This document shows positions 47,053-55,167 of a stretch of 64,000 nt of DNA, one piece after another. Under the pieces are notes generated by a model that saw only the letters and a program-made list of their open reading frames with translations, had not been told where the DNA came from and did no database searches. The stretch comes from Paludibacteraceae bacterium (GTDB taxonomy: Bacteria > Bacteroidota > Bacteroidia > Bacteroidales > Paludibacteraceae): the NCBI GenBank assembly GCA_017478225.1, contig JAFVDX010000036.1, forward strand, positions 1 through 64,000. Direction: 5' to 3'. The position numbers and the translations under genes were made by a program. Every line of letters starts with the position of its first letter. The stretch's first letter is position 1.

Positions 47053-47160
47053 TGCAGGATAGATATAGAAAAATATAGATAAAGAAAGATAAAGATATAG
47101 AAAAATAAAGATATGGAAAGATAAAGATATAGAAAAATAGAGATATAGAAATACAAATAT
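47053..47160. repeat. 16-nt A-rich tandem array before rnfB
   Basis: At least four 16-nt units of the form AAAGATATAGAAAAAT (for example AAAGATATGGAAAGAT, AGAGATATAGAAATAC) with diverged copies on the left. It fills the 128-bp rseC-rnfB gap. Confidence 0.75.
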
Positions 47161-47168
47161 AAAGATAT

Positions 47169-48095
47169 ATGGAATTGAATTTAATAGTGATATCCTTGAT
47201 TGCATTAGGTGTGACGGGTTTGTTAGCGGCCTTAGTGTTGTACTTATTTGCCAGGAAGTTCAGGGTGGAGGAGGATCCTCGTATAGATGTGGTACAGGAG
47301 TTGTTGCCCGGTGCAAATTGTGGTGGCTGTGGATTTGCGGGTTGTAGGGCATTGGCGGAGGCATGTTGTAAGTCGGAGAGTTTGGATGGTTTGTTGTGTC
47401 CTGTAGGCGGTTCGGAGGTGATGGATAAGATAGGTGAGGTATTGGGAATGAGTGTGGAAAAGAGTGATCCGTTGGTTGCAGTGGTTCGTTGTAATGGTAG
47501 TTGTGATGTGAGGGAGAAGAGGAGTGAGTATGATGGTGTGAAGAGTTGTAAGATACTGAATAGTTTGTATGTAGGTGAGACGGGTTGTGGTTTTGGTTGT
47601 TTGGGTTGTGGTGATTGTGTTAGTTCGTGTCAGTTTGATGCGATACATATAAATTCTTTGACAGGTTTGGCAGAGGTAGATGAGGAGAAGTGTGTGGCTT
47701 GTGGCAGTTGTGTGAAGAGTTGTCCTCGTCATATAATAGAGTTGCGTAAGAAGGGTCCGAAGAGTAGGCGTGTGTGGGTAGATTGTGTGAATAGGGATAA
47801 GGGGGCTGTTGCTCGCAAGAATTGCAAGAACGCATGTATAGGTTGTGGCAAGTGTCAGAAGGAGTGTCCATTTGAGGCGATAACGGTAGAGAATAATGTA
47901 GCGTATATAGATTGGCGCAAGTGCAGGTTGTGCAGGAAGTGTGTAGCGGTGTGTCCGACGGGTGCGATACATGAGTTGAATTTTCCTGTTCGTGCTCAGG
48001 TGAAGGAAGAGGTGAAGGAAGAGGTAAAAGTAGAGGTGAAGGCAGAGGTTAAGGTAGAAAATGAAGTTAAATCAAGTGATGATATAAAGCAATGA
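47169..48095 (+). CDS. rnfB: Rnf electron transport complex subunit B
   Basis: RnfB (308 aa) passes electrons from ferredoxin to the Rnf complex. An N-terminal membrane helix (residues 5-27) is followed by the four-Cys cluster domain (ANCGGCGFAGCRALAEAC) and several [4Fe-4S] ferredoxin motifs (CVACGSCVKSCP; CIGCGKCQKECP; CRLCRKCVAVCP). The C-terminus is a tail of about 40 residues with Val-Lys-Glu repeats (VKEEVKEEVKVEVKAEVK). Its stop overlaps the start of rnfC. Confidence 0.94.
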   Translation: MELNLIVISLIALGVTGLLAALVLYLFARKFRVEEDPRIDVVQELLPGANCGGCGFAGCRALAEACCKSESLDGLLCPVGGSEVMDKIGEVLGMSVEKSDPLVAVVRCNGSCDVREKRSEYDGVKSCKILNSLYVGETGCGFGCLGCGDCVSSCQFDAIHINSLTGLAEVDEEKCVACGSCVKSCPRHIIELRKKGPKSRRVWVDCVNRDKGAVARKNCKNACIGCGKCQKECPFEAITVENNVAYIDWRKCRLCRKCVAVCPTGAIHELNFPVRAQVKEEVKEEVKVEVKAEVKVENEVKSSDDIKQ

Positions 48096-49429
48096 AGACA
48101 TTTAAGATAGGCGGAGTTCATCCGCATGATAACAAGGAGTATTCGTCACATAAGTCGATAGTAGAGGTTGGTTTGCCGAGTAAAGTGGTGATTCCATTGA
48201 GTCAGCATATAGGTGCTCCGTCGAAGCCGTTGGTGGTGAAGGGTGATAGGGTGAAGGTAGGTGAGTTGATAGCGGAGGCGGTAGGTTTTGTTGGTGCTAA
48301 TATCCATAGTCCTGTGAGTGGAGTAGTTCAGAAGGTGGACGAGGTGAAGGATGGTTGGGGGATGAGTATGCCTGCGATATTTATAGATGTGGAGGGTGAT
48401 GAGTGGTTGGAGAGTATAGACAGGAGCAGTAGTGTGAATAGTATATGTAAGTTGGATAGGGATGAGATAATCGCTCGTGTGAAGGATGCAGGAATAGTGG
48501 GTTTAGGCGGTGCATGTTTTCCGACTCATGTGAAGTTGATGCCCCCTCCTGGTAAGAAGGCTGAGGTGTTGATAGTGAATGGTGTGGAGTGTGAGCCTTA
48601 TTTGACATGCGATCATGAGTTGATGTTGGAGCATGGTGAGGAGATAATGATAGGGATACAGATATTGATGAAGGCATTGGGAATTAATCGTGCGATAATA
48701 GGCATAGAGCGCAATAAGGCAGATGCGATAGAGCATATGCGTAAGTTAGCGTCTCGTTCGTTGGGTGTGTCAGTAGAGGAGTTGGATTTGCGTTACCCTC
48801 AGGGTGGTGAGAAGCAGTTGATAGATGCATGTATAGGTCGTCAGGTCCCGAGTGGTGCGTTGCCGATAGAGGTTGGTGCAGTGGTGGATAATGTGGCGAC
48901 GATATATGCGGTATATGAGGCGGTTCAGAAGAATAAGCCGTTGATTAGTCGTGTGATGACGGTGACGGGTAAGGGAGTGAAGAATCCTGGAAATTATTTG
49001 GTTCGTTTTGGCACTCCGTTGGAGGATGTGATATCGTTGGCAGGTGGTATGCCGGAGAATAGTGGAAAGGTGATATGTGGTGGTCCGATGATGGGTCGTG
49101 CGATGAGTAGTTTGGATATGCCATGTAATAAGCGTATGTCGGGTATATTGATATTGGATAAGTCGGAGAGCAGGCGTGGTGAGGTGATGAATTGCATACG
49201 GTGTGGAAAGTGTGTGAGTGCTTGTCCGATGGGTTTGGAGCCGTATTTATTGCAGAAGTTGAGTGAGTTGGGCAGGTATGAGGATATGGAATTGCATAAT
49301 GTGATGGATTGTATAGACTGCGGTTGTTGTCAGTATAGTTGCCCGAGCAATAGGCCGTTGTTGGATTATATTCGTGTAGGCAAGGCGACGGTTGGTGGTA
49401 TGATTCGTGCTCGACAGGCGAAGAAATAA
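48092..49429 (+). CDS. rnfC: Rnf electron transport complex subunit C
   Basis: RnfC (445 aa) is the NADH-binding, FMN-containing subunit. GGVHPHDNKEYS opens the protein; GLGGACFPTHVKLMPPPGKK and NGVECEPYLTCDHELMLE form the nucleotide/FMN part (residues 130-180), and two [4Fe-4S] motifs lie at the end (CIRCGKCVSACP and CIDCGCCQYSCP). It appears full length. It is the last gene of the transcript: rnfD, rnfG, rnfE and rnfA, which normally follow, are absent from the window. Confidence 0.95.
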   Translation: MKTFKIGGVHPHDNKEYSSHKSIVEVGLPSKVVIPLSQHIGAPSKPLVVKGDRVKVGELIAEAVGFVGANIHSPVSGVVQKVDEVKDGWGMSMPAIFIDVEGDEWLESIDRSSSVNSICKLDRDEIIARVKDAGIVGLGGACFPTHVKLMPPPGKKAEVLIVNGVECEPYLTCDHELMLEHGEEIMIGIQILMKALGINRAIIGIERNKADAIEHMRKLASRSLGVSVEELDLRYPQGGEKQLIDACIGRQVPSGALPIEVGAVVDNVATIYAVYEAVQKNKPLISRVMTVTGKGVKNPGNYLVRFGTPLEDVISLAGGMPENSGKVICGGPMMGRAMSSLDMPCNKRMSGILILDKSESRRGEVMNCIRCGKCVSACPMGLEPYLLQKLSELGRYEDMELHNVMDCIDCGCCQYSCPSNRPLLDYIRVGKATVGGMIRARQAKK

Positions 49430-49440
49430 GATATGAGAAA

Positions 49441-49472
49441 GAACAGCAGGTTGTGGCCTGCTGCTCTTTTTT
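49441..49472 (+). terminator. Intrinsic terminator after rnfC
   Basis: CAGCAGG pairs with CCTGCTG around TTGTGG, the stem extending outward with one mismatch, followed by CTCTTTTTTTG. It marks a real end of the rseC-rnfBC transcript 11 bp after the stop codon. Confidence 0.88.
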
Positions 49473-49491
49473 TGTGTGTGGGGGGAATTGG

Positions 49492-49640
49492 GTCCGAATA
49501 ATATTCGGACGCAATGGACAAAACTTTTTTTTGGGGGATGTCCGAATAATATTCGGACGGAATGGACAAAACTTTTTTTTGGGGGGATTTAGAGGATGGT
49601 TTAGGGAGGGGGAGAGGATGATTTAGAGGATGGTTTAGGG
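49492..49640. repeat. Palindromic repeat element, copies 2 and 3, plus G-rich direct repeats
   Basis: Two head-to-tail 48-bp units (49492-49539 and 49540-49587), each GTCCGAATAATATTCGGAC, then GCAATGGACAAAAC or its G variant, T8 and G5-6. Next comes a 21-bp direct repeat (GATTTAGAGGATGGTTTAGG...) at 49586 and again at 49620. The elements lie between the convergent rnfC and the minus-strand gene ending at 49647. Confidence 0.88.
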
Positions 49641-49646
49641 GAGGGT

Positions 49647-50090
49647 TTAGGGGTTGGTGTGTTGTTTCATGATTTGAGCGATGATGAAGAGGTAGAGTTT
49701 GGATTTGGGGTCGTTGGATTGTAGTCTTAGTTGTTGCCAATATTTTTTTCTTTCGGGATTGTTGAGTTCTTGTTGTGCTTGTTTGGCGGCTTCGATAAAG
49801 ATGTCGGAGTGCTGTTTCCATTGTTCGGAATTGAGCATGTTTTCTGCGGGTAGTTTTGCCATAGTGATGCATCCGTCTTTGTATGCTCTGATGGAAATGC
49901 CGTTGATGATACCGCTAACGACTTCGAGTAGTTCGATGGGGATACCTTGTTGTTGTAGCCAGAGTCTGGTTTGTTGGTCTTTTTTGAGTCGTAGTTTTCT
50001 ACGGTAGTTTCTCATGGCTTTTTTCTTGTAGTTCCTGATTCTTTGTAGTTTTTGTTCAGGTGTTTCGTTAGGGTCTTTGATACCTCTCAT
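49647..50090 (-). CDS. Hypothetical protein downstream of uvrB
   Basis: A 147-aa basic protein I do not recognise. The N-terminus is helical and Lys/Arg-rich (ETPEQKLQRIRNYKKKAMRN, YRRKLRLKKDQQTR), the middle is hydrophobic (IPIELLEVVSGIINGISIRA), and the end is helical and Gln-rich (SKLYLFIIAQIMKQ). No Cys, no membrane helix, no known motif. The frame is open further upstream to 50198, but that part overlaps uvrB; ATG 50090 lies 13 bp after the uvrB stop, so it probably shares the uvrB transcript. Confidence 0.6.
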   Translation of the reverse strand: MRGIKDPNETPEQKLQRIRNYKKKAMRNYRRKLRLKKDQQTRLWLQQQGIPIELLEVVSGIINGISIRAYKDGCITMAKLPAENMLNSEQWKQHSDIFIEAAKQAQQELNNPERKKYWQQLRLQSNDPKSKLYLFIIAQIMKQHTNP

Positions 50091-50103
50091 GGTTATGGAT
50101 GTT

Positions 50104-52131
50104 TTAGGATTGTGTTTTTTTTTCGAGTAGTTGTTGCATTTTGAGCATTTCGTCTCTGAGTCTTGCTGCTTCGATGAAGTTGAGTTGTTTGGCTGCATGT
50201 AGCATGTCTTGTTTGGTTTTGTTGATTGCTTTTTCGAGTTGTTTTGGTGTCATATTGTCGGTGATGGGGTCGAGAATAGGTTCGTAGATTTTGGTGACGG
50301 TGTATTGTTTTTGTTCTTGTTTTTGGTTGAGTTGTGCGAGCGGGTTATTGATATTCTTTTTGACGGCAGTAGGTGTGATATGGTGTAATTGGTTGTATTG
50401 TAGTTGTTTTTCTCGTCTTCTTGCTGTTTCGTTGATAGTGAGTTGCATAGATTGTGTGATTTTGTCGGCGTACATGATGACTGTACCTTCGGTGTGTCTT
50501 GCTGCTCTACCTGCGGTTTGAGTGAGAGATCGGTGGTCTCTTAGGAATCCTTCTTTGTCGGCGTCGAGAATAGCGACGAGGCTTACTTCCGGCAGGTCGA
50601 GTCCTTCGCGTAGTAGGTTGACTCCGACGAGTACATCATAGAGTCCGTTTCTGAGGTCGTCCATGATTTGTACTCTGTCGAGTGTGTCGATATCGGAGTG
50701 AATGTAAGCGCATCTGGTGCCGTGTTTTCTGAGGTATTCGTCGAGTTCTTCAGCCATTCGTTTGGTGATGGTAGTGACGAGAGTTCTTTGGTTTTTTTCG
50801 ACTCTGCGTTGAATTTCTTCCATGAGGTCGTCGATTTGGTTTTTGGATGGTCTGACGAAGATGATGGGGTCGAGGAGTCCTGTTGGTCTGATGAGTTGTT
50901 CGACGACGATGCCTTGTGCTTGTTGTAGTTCGTAGTCAGCGGGTGTGGCGCTGACATAAATGATTTGGTTGGTTAGTTGTTGAAATTCTTGGAATTTGAG
51001 TGGTCGATTGTCTTTAGCGGCAGGAAGTCTGAATCCGTATTCGACGAGGTTTTGTTTTCTTGCGGCGTCACCTCCGTACATAGCGTGGATTTGTGGTACG
51101 GTGACATGGCTTTCGTCGATGATGAGTAGGTAGTCTGAAGGGAAGTAGTTGAGAAGGCAGTAAGGTGGTTGTCCTTCTTGTCGTTGGTCGAAGTATCTTG
51201 AATAGTTTTCGATTCCAGAGCAGTATCCGAGTTCTTGAATCATTTCGAGGTCGTAGTTGACTCTTTGTTCGATTCGTTTTGCTTCGATTGGTCTGTTGGT
51301 ATTGATGAAGTATTGAATTTGTTTAGCGAGGTCGTTTTTGATTTGTTGTATGGCTTGTAGTTGTGCTTCTTTGGTTGTGCAGAAGATGGCGGCGGGGTAG
51401 ATATTAAATTCTTGGAATTGGTCTAAGATATGGTTATTGATAGGTTCGAAGGTATATATTTCGTCGATTTGGTTTCCCCAGAAGACGACTCTGAGTACAT
51501 AGTCGGCGTATGCGAGGAAGATGTCGATGGTGTCTCCTTGTACACGGAATGTACCTCTTGCGAGTTCGAGTTGGTTGCGTGTGTATTGTGAGTTGACGAG
51601 TTGTAGTAGTAGTTGGTCTCGTTGAATGAGTTGTCCTGTGTGAATATGGATAGCGTTTTTAGAGAATTCTGCGGGGTTTCCAATACCGTAGAGGCAACTG
51701 ACAGATGAGACGACGATGACATCTTTTCGTCCTGAGAGTAGTGCGGCGGTTGCAGATAGTCTGAGTTTATCGATTTCTTGGTTGATGGCGAGGTCTTTTT
51801 CGATATAAGTGTCGGTAGATGGTATGTATGCTTCCGGTTGGTAGTAGTCGTAGTAAGAGACGAAGTATTCGACAGCGTTGTTAGGGAAGAAACTTTTCAT
51901 TTCGGCATAGAGTTGTGCAGCGAGCGTTTTGTTGTGTGAGAGAATGAGTGTAGGTTTGTTGGCTTGTTGTATGACATTAGCCATAGTGAAAGTTTTTCCT
52001 GAGCCTGTTACTCCGAGTAGTACTTGTGCTTTGGTACCTTGTTGTATGCCTTGTAGGAGTTGTTGTATGGCTTGTGGTTGGTCTCCTGTGGGTTGGTAGG
52101 GTGATTGCAGTTGGAATTGTTTTGTTGGCAT
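50104..52131 (-). CDS. uvrB: Excinuclease ABC subunit B
   Basis: UvrB (675 aa) verifies DNA damage in nucleotide excision repair. Walker A GVTGSGKTFTMANV (residues 40-53), the DNA-clamping beta-hairpin YYDYYQPEAYIPSTDTYIEK, DESH box and helicase motif QTAGRAARH are present; the C-terminal UVR domain (IEAARLRDEMLKMQQLL) binds UvrC. The protein is enriched in Gln, Asn, Thr and His relative to usual UvrB, in line with the A/C-rich minus strand of this region. Confidence 0.97.
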   Translation of the reverse strand: MPTKQFQLQSPYQPTGDQPQAIQQLLQGIQQGTKAQVLLGVTGSGKTFTMANVIQQANKPTLILSHNKTLAAQLYAEMKSFFPNNAVEYFVSYYDYYQPEAYIPSTDTYIEKDLAINQEIDKLRLSATAALLSGRKDVIVVSSVSCLYGIGNPAEFSKNAIHIHTGQLIQRDQLLLQLVNSQYTRNQLELARGTFRVQGDTIDIFLAYADYVLRVVFWGNQIDEIYTFEPINNHILDQFQEFNIYPAAIFCTTKEAQLQAIQQIKNDLAKQIQYFINTNRPIEAKRIEQRVNYDLEMIQELGYCSGIENYSRYFDQRQEGQPPYCLLNYFPSDYLLIIDESHVTVPQIHAMYGGDAARKQNLVEYGFRLPAAKDNRPLKFQEFQQLTNQIIYVSATPADYELQQAQGIVVEQLIRPTGLLDPIIFVRPSKNQIDDLMEEIQRRVEKNQRTLVTTITKRMAEELDEYLRKHGTRCAYIHSDIDTLDRVQIMDDLRNGLYDVLVGVNLLREGLDLPEVSLVAILDADKEGFLRDHRSLTQTAGRAARHTEGTVIMYADKITQSMQLTINETARRREKQLQYNQLHHITPTAVKKNINNPLAQLNQKQEQKQYTVTKIYEPILDPITDNMTPKQLEKAINKTKQDMLHAAKQLNFIEAARLRDEMLKMQQLLEKKTQS

Positions 52132-52143
52132 GTTGTAGGGGTT

Positions 52144-52200
52144 TTAGAGGGTTGTGCTTGCTTAGAGGCTTTAGGGTTTTTAGATATTTTAGATGTTTAG
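52144..52200. repeat. 9-nt periodic array (TTAG type) upstream of uvrB
   Basis: TTAG at 52144, 52162, 52171, 52180 and 52189 keeps one 9-nt phase, with the last copy at 52197 one base short. The rest of the gap to 52337 is G/T-rich; no gene is seen. Confidence 0.65.
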
Positions 52201-52337
52201 GTAATAAGAGAAGAAAGAAAAGGTATTTTCTTTCTTCTGATGTTGTTTCGTTTCGTTGGGTTGAGTTGAGTGGGAAACGAAATTATGTTGGGAAGTGGTT
52301 GGCGGGTGGGTTGTTGGTTGTGTTGTTAGATGTTTGG

Positions 52338-52775
52338 TTATTGGTTTATCCATTGTTTGAACGGCATATTAGCGATCATGTCTGCTGCTTGGTTGAGTCC
52401 TTCTTGTAGTTTTTTCTCGATCATGAATTTGAACATGGTAGGTATATCACCTTTGAAGGTGAGTTTGATTTTGGTGTTTTGCGGTTCGATGTATTTAAGT
52501 TGAATCCAGAAGAAGGCGTTGATGGGTATGTTTTCTGCAGCGTATTTGATGGTTTTGCAGGGTTCAGCGTCAACGATTTTGATAGTGATTTTTTGTCCGA
52601 GTCCGTCCACTTTGATTTTGATCGAGTCTTGTGTGTATTCCATGTTTTGTATTTTGTCTTGTGGAATAAGATGTTTGACTCGTTCGATATTACGGAAGTC
52701 GCTAAGTACTTGGAAGATATCTTCGGTTTTTTCTTGCGATGTAGTTATTTTGCTTTCGTATTTTACTTCTGCCAT
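52338..52775 (-). CDS. SRPBCC-fold protein
   Basis: A 145-aa protein with the start-like/polyketide cyclase fold: MAEVKYESKITTSQEKTEDI at the start, a central DSIKIKVDGLGQKITIKIVD, EPCKTIKYAAENIPINAFFW and a C-terminal long helix. It closely resembles a conserved Bacteroidota protein found beside pyrE. The ligand is unknown. The upstream part of the frame (to 52967) lies inside pyrE; the ATG at 52775 overlaps the pyrE end by 13 bp. Confidence 0.82.
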   Translation of the reverse strand: MAEVKYESKITTSQEKTEDIFQVLSDFRNIERVKHLIPQDKIQNMEYTQDSIKIKVDGLGQKITIKIVDAEPCKTIKYAAENIPINAFFWIQLKYIEPQNTKIKLTFKGDIPTMFKFMIEKKLQEGLNQAADMIANMPFKQWINQ

Positions 52776-53395
52776 TTTAGAGGGTCTTGTTGCCAGTTGT
52801 GGAAGATAGTGAGGTCTTCTTGTTTGATATATTTGATTTCGATTGCTCTTTTGAGGACAGCGAAGAAGTTGGTGAGAGAGGTTAGATTGATACCTTCTTC
52901 TCGTAGTTGTATAGTAGTTTCTGTGAGTTCGTAGTTGAAAATAGAAACGACACCGAGTACTTGGCATCCGTTGTGTTTGACGACATCGGCTACTTTGATG
53001 GAGTAGGTTCCAGCGCTGATTTGGTCATCGATAACGACTACATTTTGTCTTGGTCTGAGGTCTCCTTCGATCATGTTTTCGAATCCGTGGTCTTTTGGTT
53101 TAGGGTGAATATAGACGAAGGGTAGTCCGAGAACTTCAGCGACGAGCATACCGATAGCGATAGCGTTAGGTGCGACAGATACGATTACTTCTGCTTCGGG
53201 GTATTGTTCGAGCACGGCTCTTGACATTTGCACTTTGATAGCGTTACGGATGGTAGGGTATGAGAGTAGTTTTCTGCTATCGAAGTAGATTGGCGACACC
53301 CATCCATTTCCCCAAACGAAGGGGTTATGTGGTTGTAATTTAATGGCTTTTACTTGCAGCAGTTTGGCTGCAACATAGTCTTGAAGAGGTTGCAT
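52763..53395 (-). CDS. pyrE: Orotate phosphoribosyltransferase
   Basis: PyrE (210 aa) makes orotidine 5'-phosphate from orotate and PRPP in pyrimidine synthesis. The orotate/PRPP lysine loop is HPKPKDHG (about 100-107), the PRPP motif VVVIDDQISAGTYS (about 122-135), and PIYFDSRKLLSYP lies near the start. An in-frame ATG 9 bp upstream (53404) is also possible. A promoter lies just upstream. Confidence 0.93.
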   Translation of the reverse strand: MQPLQDYVAAKLLQVKAIKLQPHNPFVWGNGWVSPIYFDSRKLLSYPTIRNAIKVQMSRAVLEQYPEAEVIVSVAPNAIAIGMLVAEVLGLPFVYIHPKPKDHGFENMIEGDLRPRQNVVVIDDQISAGTYSIKVADVVKHNGCQVLGVVSIFNYELTETTIQLREEGINLTSLTNFFAVLKRAIEIKYIKQEDLTIFHNWQQDPLKWQK

Positions 53396-53417
53396 AATAA
53401 ACAAATTTTACACGCTA

Positions 53418-53447
53418 CAAAGGTATTGTTTTTTTATTAAACTGAAA
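53418..53447 (-). promoter_or_regulatory. Bacteroidota-type promoter for pyrE
   Basis: Minus strand TACCTTTG (53418-53425) with TTTC (53444-53447) 18 bp upstream; the pyrE ATG follows within about 20 nt. Confidence 0.65.
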
Positions 53448-53526
53448 ATATTGGTAAAATGTTTTTCAGCATAAAAGTTAGGAGTGGTGTTTTGGAGTGC
53501 AATTATCCACAATTATTCAATTGACA

Positions 53527-53553
53527 GAGAGGGCTGAGAGGACTGAGATTTAA
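53527..53553. repeat. Short 9-nt repeat (GAGAGGNCT)
   Basis: GAGAGGGCT, GAGAGGACT and a partial GAGATTTAA in 9-nt phase, between pyrE and the next gene. Only two full units, so by itself weak; it is listed because the period matches the other arrays. Confidence 0.45.
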
Positions 53554-53580
53554 TTTAATATTATCTCTATGTGTGGAGGT

Positions 53581-54390
53581 TTATTTGGATGAGTAGAGTT
53601 GAATTTGTCGGTTGGCGTAATCGAGTTGTTTTTCGAGTTGTTGTATGTCTTTGAGCAGGATGGCGAGAGAGTAGGTTTGTTCGAGTGCTTTTTTTTCGGA
53701 GTCTTGTAGGAAATAGGAGTAGTTGCTTGTACCTGAGAGAATGACTTTGATTTTTTGGTTTTGGTATTCAGAGATGAATTGTAGGAGGTTGAGAGCGTCG
53801 TTTTCGTTAAGAGTCATGATTTCGTGCACTTGGTTGTCGTCTTGGAAGGTGTGGTTATTTCCTTGGGCTGAGAGGGTGTTTTGTTGTGCGTTGAGTTGTA
53901 TTTGTTGTTGGTTGATGTTGCGGGGTCCGCAGTAATAACTTTTGAGTATGATTTGTTTGTTTTGTGTGAGGTAGCATTGTATGAAGGATCGTTGTGTGTT
54001 TCGGTCGGTGTTGAGAAGTTTGTGCACATATCTTCCTTGGTCTTCGTATTTATCATTTTTTTCCCATTTGAAGTTATTGAATTGTTGGTCTGCTTTAGGG
54101 AGCAGAGTTTGCAGAAGGCTATCGGAGTAGTGTGCGGTTCGTTGTGCTTGTATGAGTGTGATGCTGTCTTGCAGGTGTTTGGCAGTTCGTCGTTGCTCAA
54201 TTTGTTTAGGGTAGAGCAGGTGTACGGAGTCTAATTGTGTTTGTGCTTGGTTGATATTTCCTTGTTGCAGTAGTTGGTATGCGAGGTTGATTTTTTGTTG
54301 TGCGAGTTTTGATTCGTTAGGTTTGTTGCATGCGTTGAGCATGGCGAGTAGGATGCTACTTATGAGCATGATATGTTTGTAAGTTTTCAT
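53581..54390 (-). CDS. Hypothetical lipoprotein with helical repeats
   Basis: A 269-aa lipoprotein (signal then LNAC, Cys about 20). Residues 28-60 look like one TPR-type hairpin (INLAYQLLQQGNINQAQTQL), followed by a beta-rich middle (KQIILKSYYCGPRNINQ) and a C-terminal coiled coil (LLKDIQQLEKQLDYANRQI). Very rich in Gln and Asn. I do not recognise the family. The frame is open to 54480, but ATG 54390 overlaps the gph stop (ATGA) and is followed directly by the signal peptide. Confidence 0.7.
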   Translation of the reverse strand: MKTYKHIMLISSILLAMLNACNKPNESKLAQQKINLAYQLLQQGNINQAQTQLDSVHLLYPKQIEQRRTAKHLQDSITLIQAQRTAHYSDSLLQTLLPKADQQFNNFKWEKNDKYEDQGRYVHKLLNTDRNTQRSFIQCYLTQNKQIILKSYYCGPRNINQQQIQLNAQQNTLSAQGNNHTFQDDNQVHEIMTLNENDALNLLQFISEYQNQKIKVILSGTSNYSYFLQDSEKKALEQTYSLAILLKDIQQLEKQLDYANRQIQLYSSK

Positions 54391-55034
54391 AGGATATTGA
54401 GTATTTCTTGTGGTGAGTTGATTATGAATTCGGGTTTGAGTTGTTGTAAAGTTTGTAGGTTGCAGAATCCCCATGTGCATGCGATAACCGGGAGAGATGC
54501 GTTGTGTGCGGTGAGGATATCAGTGTCGGAGTCTCCGATATAGAAGATGTTGTTGTGTTTGGGTTGATGTAGTTGTGTGAGGATATCGTAGATGATTTGC
54601 GGGTTAGGTTTTCTTGGTGAGTTATCTCTTTCTCCGAGGACTGCTTGGAAGGTATTGGGGAAGAAGTGGTTGATGAGGGCGTTGGTAGCGTCTTGGTATT
54701 TGTTGCTTGCGACGGCGAGTAGGTATTGTTTTTGTTTGAGTTGTAGCAGTGTTTGTGTGATGTGGTCGTATGGTTTGGTGAAGACCATGTTATGTGTGTT
54801 GTAGTAAGGTATGAATACTTGTCGTAGTTTGAGTATGTTTTCTTGAGTTTTTTGGTTTTGTGGTAGTGCTCTTTCGATGAGTTTATTGATTCCGTTTCCG
54901 ACGAGTTGTGGGTATAGACTGATGGGGTGGGTTGGTAAGTTGAAGTAATCGAGTGCGTAGTTGCATGCGTGTGCGAGGTCTTGGATGGTATTGAGGAGTG
55001 TACCGTCTAAGTCGAAGATAGCGATTTTGTTCAT
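54387..55034 (-). CDS. gph: HAD-family phosphatase, phosphoglycolate phosphatase-like
   Basis: The 215-aa HAD hydrolase has motif I FDLDGTLLNT (residues 6-15), motif II in AVASN, the Lys in PRKPNPQII and motif IV GDSDTDILTA. A helical cap (subfamily I) separates motifs I and II, as in phosphoglycolate phosphatases. Substrate assignment is by similarity of the cap only. Confidence 0.85.
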   Translation of the reverse strand: MNKIAIFDLDGTLLNTIQDLAHACNYALDYFNLPTHPISLYPQLVGNGINKLIERALPQNQKTQENILKLRQVFIPYYNTHNMVFTKPYDHITQTLLQLKQKQYLLAVASNKYQDATNALINHFFPNTFQAVLGERDNSPRKPNPQIIYDILTQLHQPKHNNIFYIGDSDTDILTAHNASLPVIACTWGFCNLQTLQQLKPEFIINSPQEILNIL

Positions 55035-55061
55035 GAGTTTAATGTTCTTATGTTTTTTCTA

Positions 55062-55123
55062 CGAATAAAGTAAATTGTTTTTTTCTACGAATTTAGCGAA
55101 TTTAGCGAATTTAGCGAATATTT
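55062..55123. repeat. 9-nt tandem array (CGAATTTAG type) upstream of gph
   Basis: Three exact units CGAATTTAG at 55088-55114 and a fourth diverging CGAATATTT, with a degenerate copy CGAATAAAG at 55062. The 133-bp gap between pfkA and gph has no gene. Confidence 0.85.
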
Positions 55124-55167
55124 TGTTTATTTTTTCTGAGGATTAAGTGAATTATTTAGTGATGTGA

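Noticed and set aside
47244..47972. Antisense 242-codon frame over rnfB
   Set aside because: Thr/Leu/Tyr-rich shadow of the Cys- and Gly-rich rnfB frame.
43472..49514. Many long open frames antisense to rpsK, rpsD, rpoA, rplQ, rnfB and rnfC (some 180-300 codons)
   Set aside because: They arise because the G/T-rich coding strand avoids codons that read as stops on the opposite strand. Their translations are low-complexity (Leu/Thr/Tyr/Ser-rich) with no motifs, and they lie opposite certain genes.
52776..52967. 64-residue N-terminal extension of the SRPBCC protein
   Set aside because: The extension is within pyrE in another frame and is Arg/Tyr/Thr low-complexity; the family start is MAEVKYESK.
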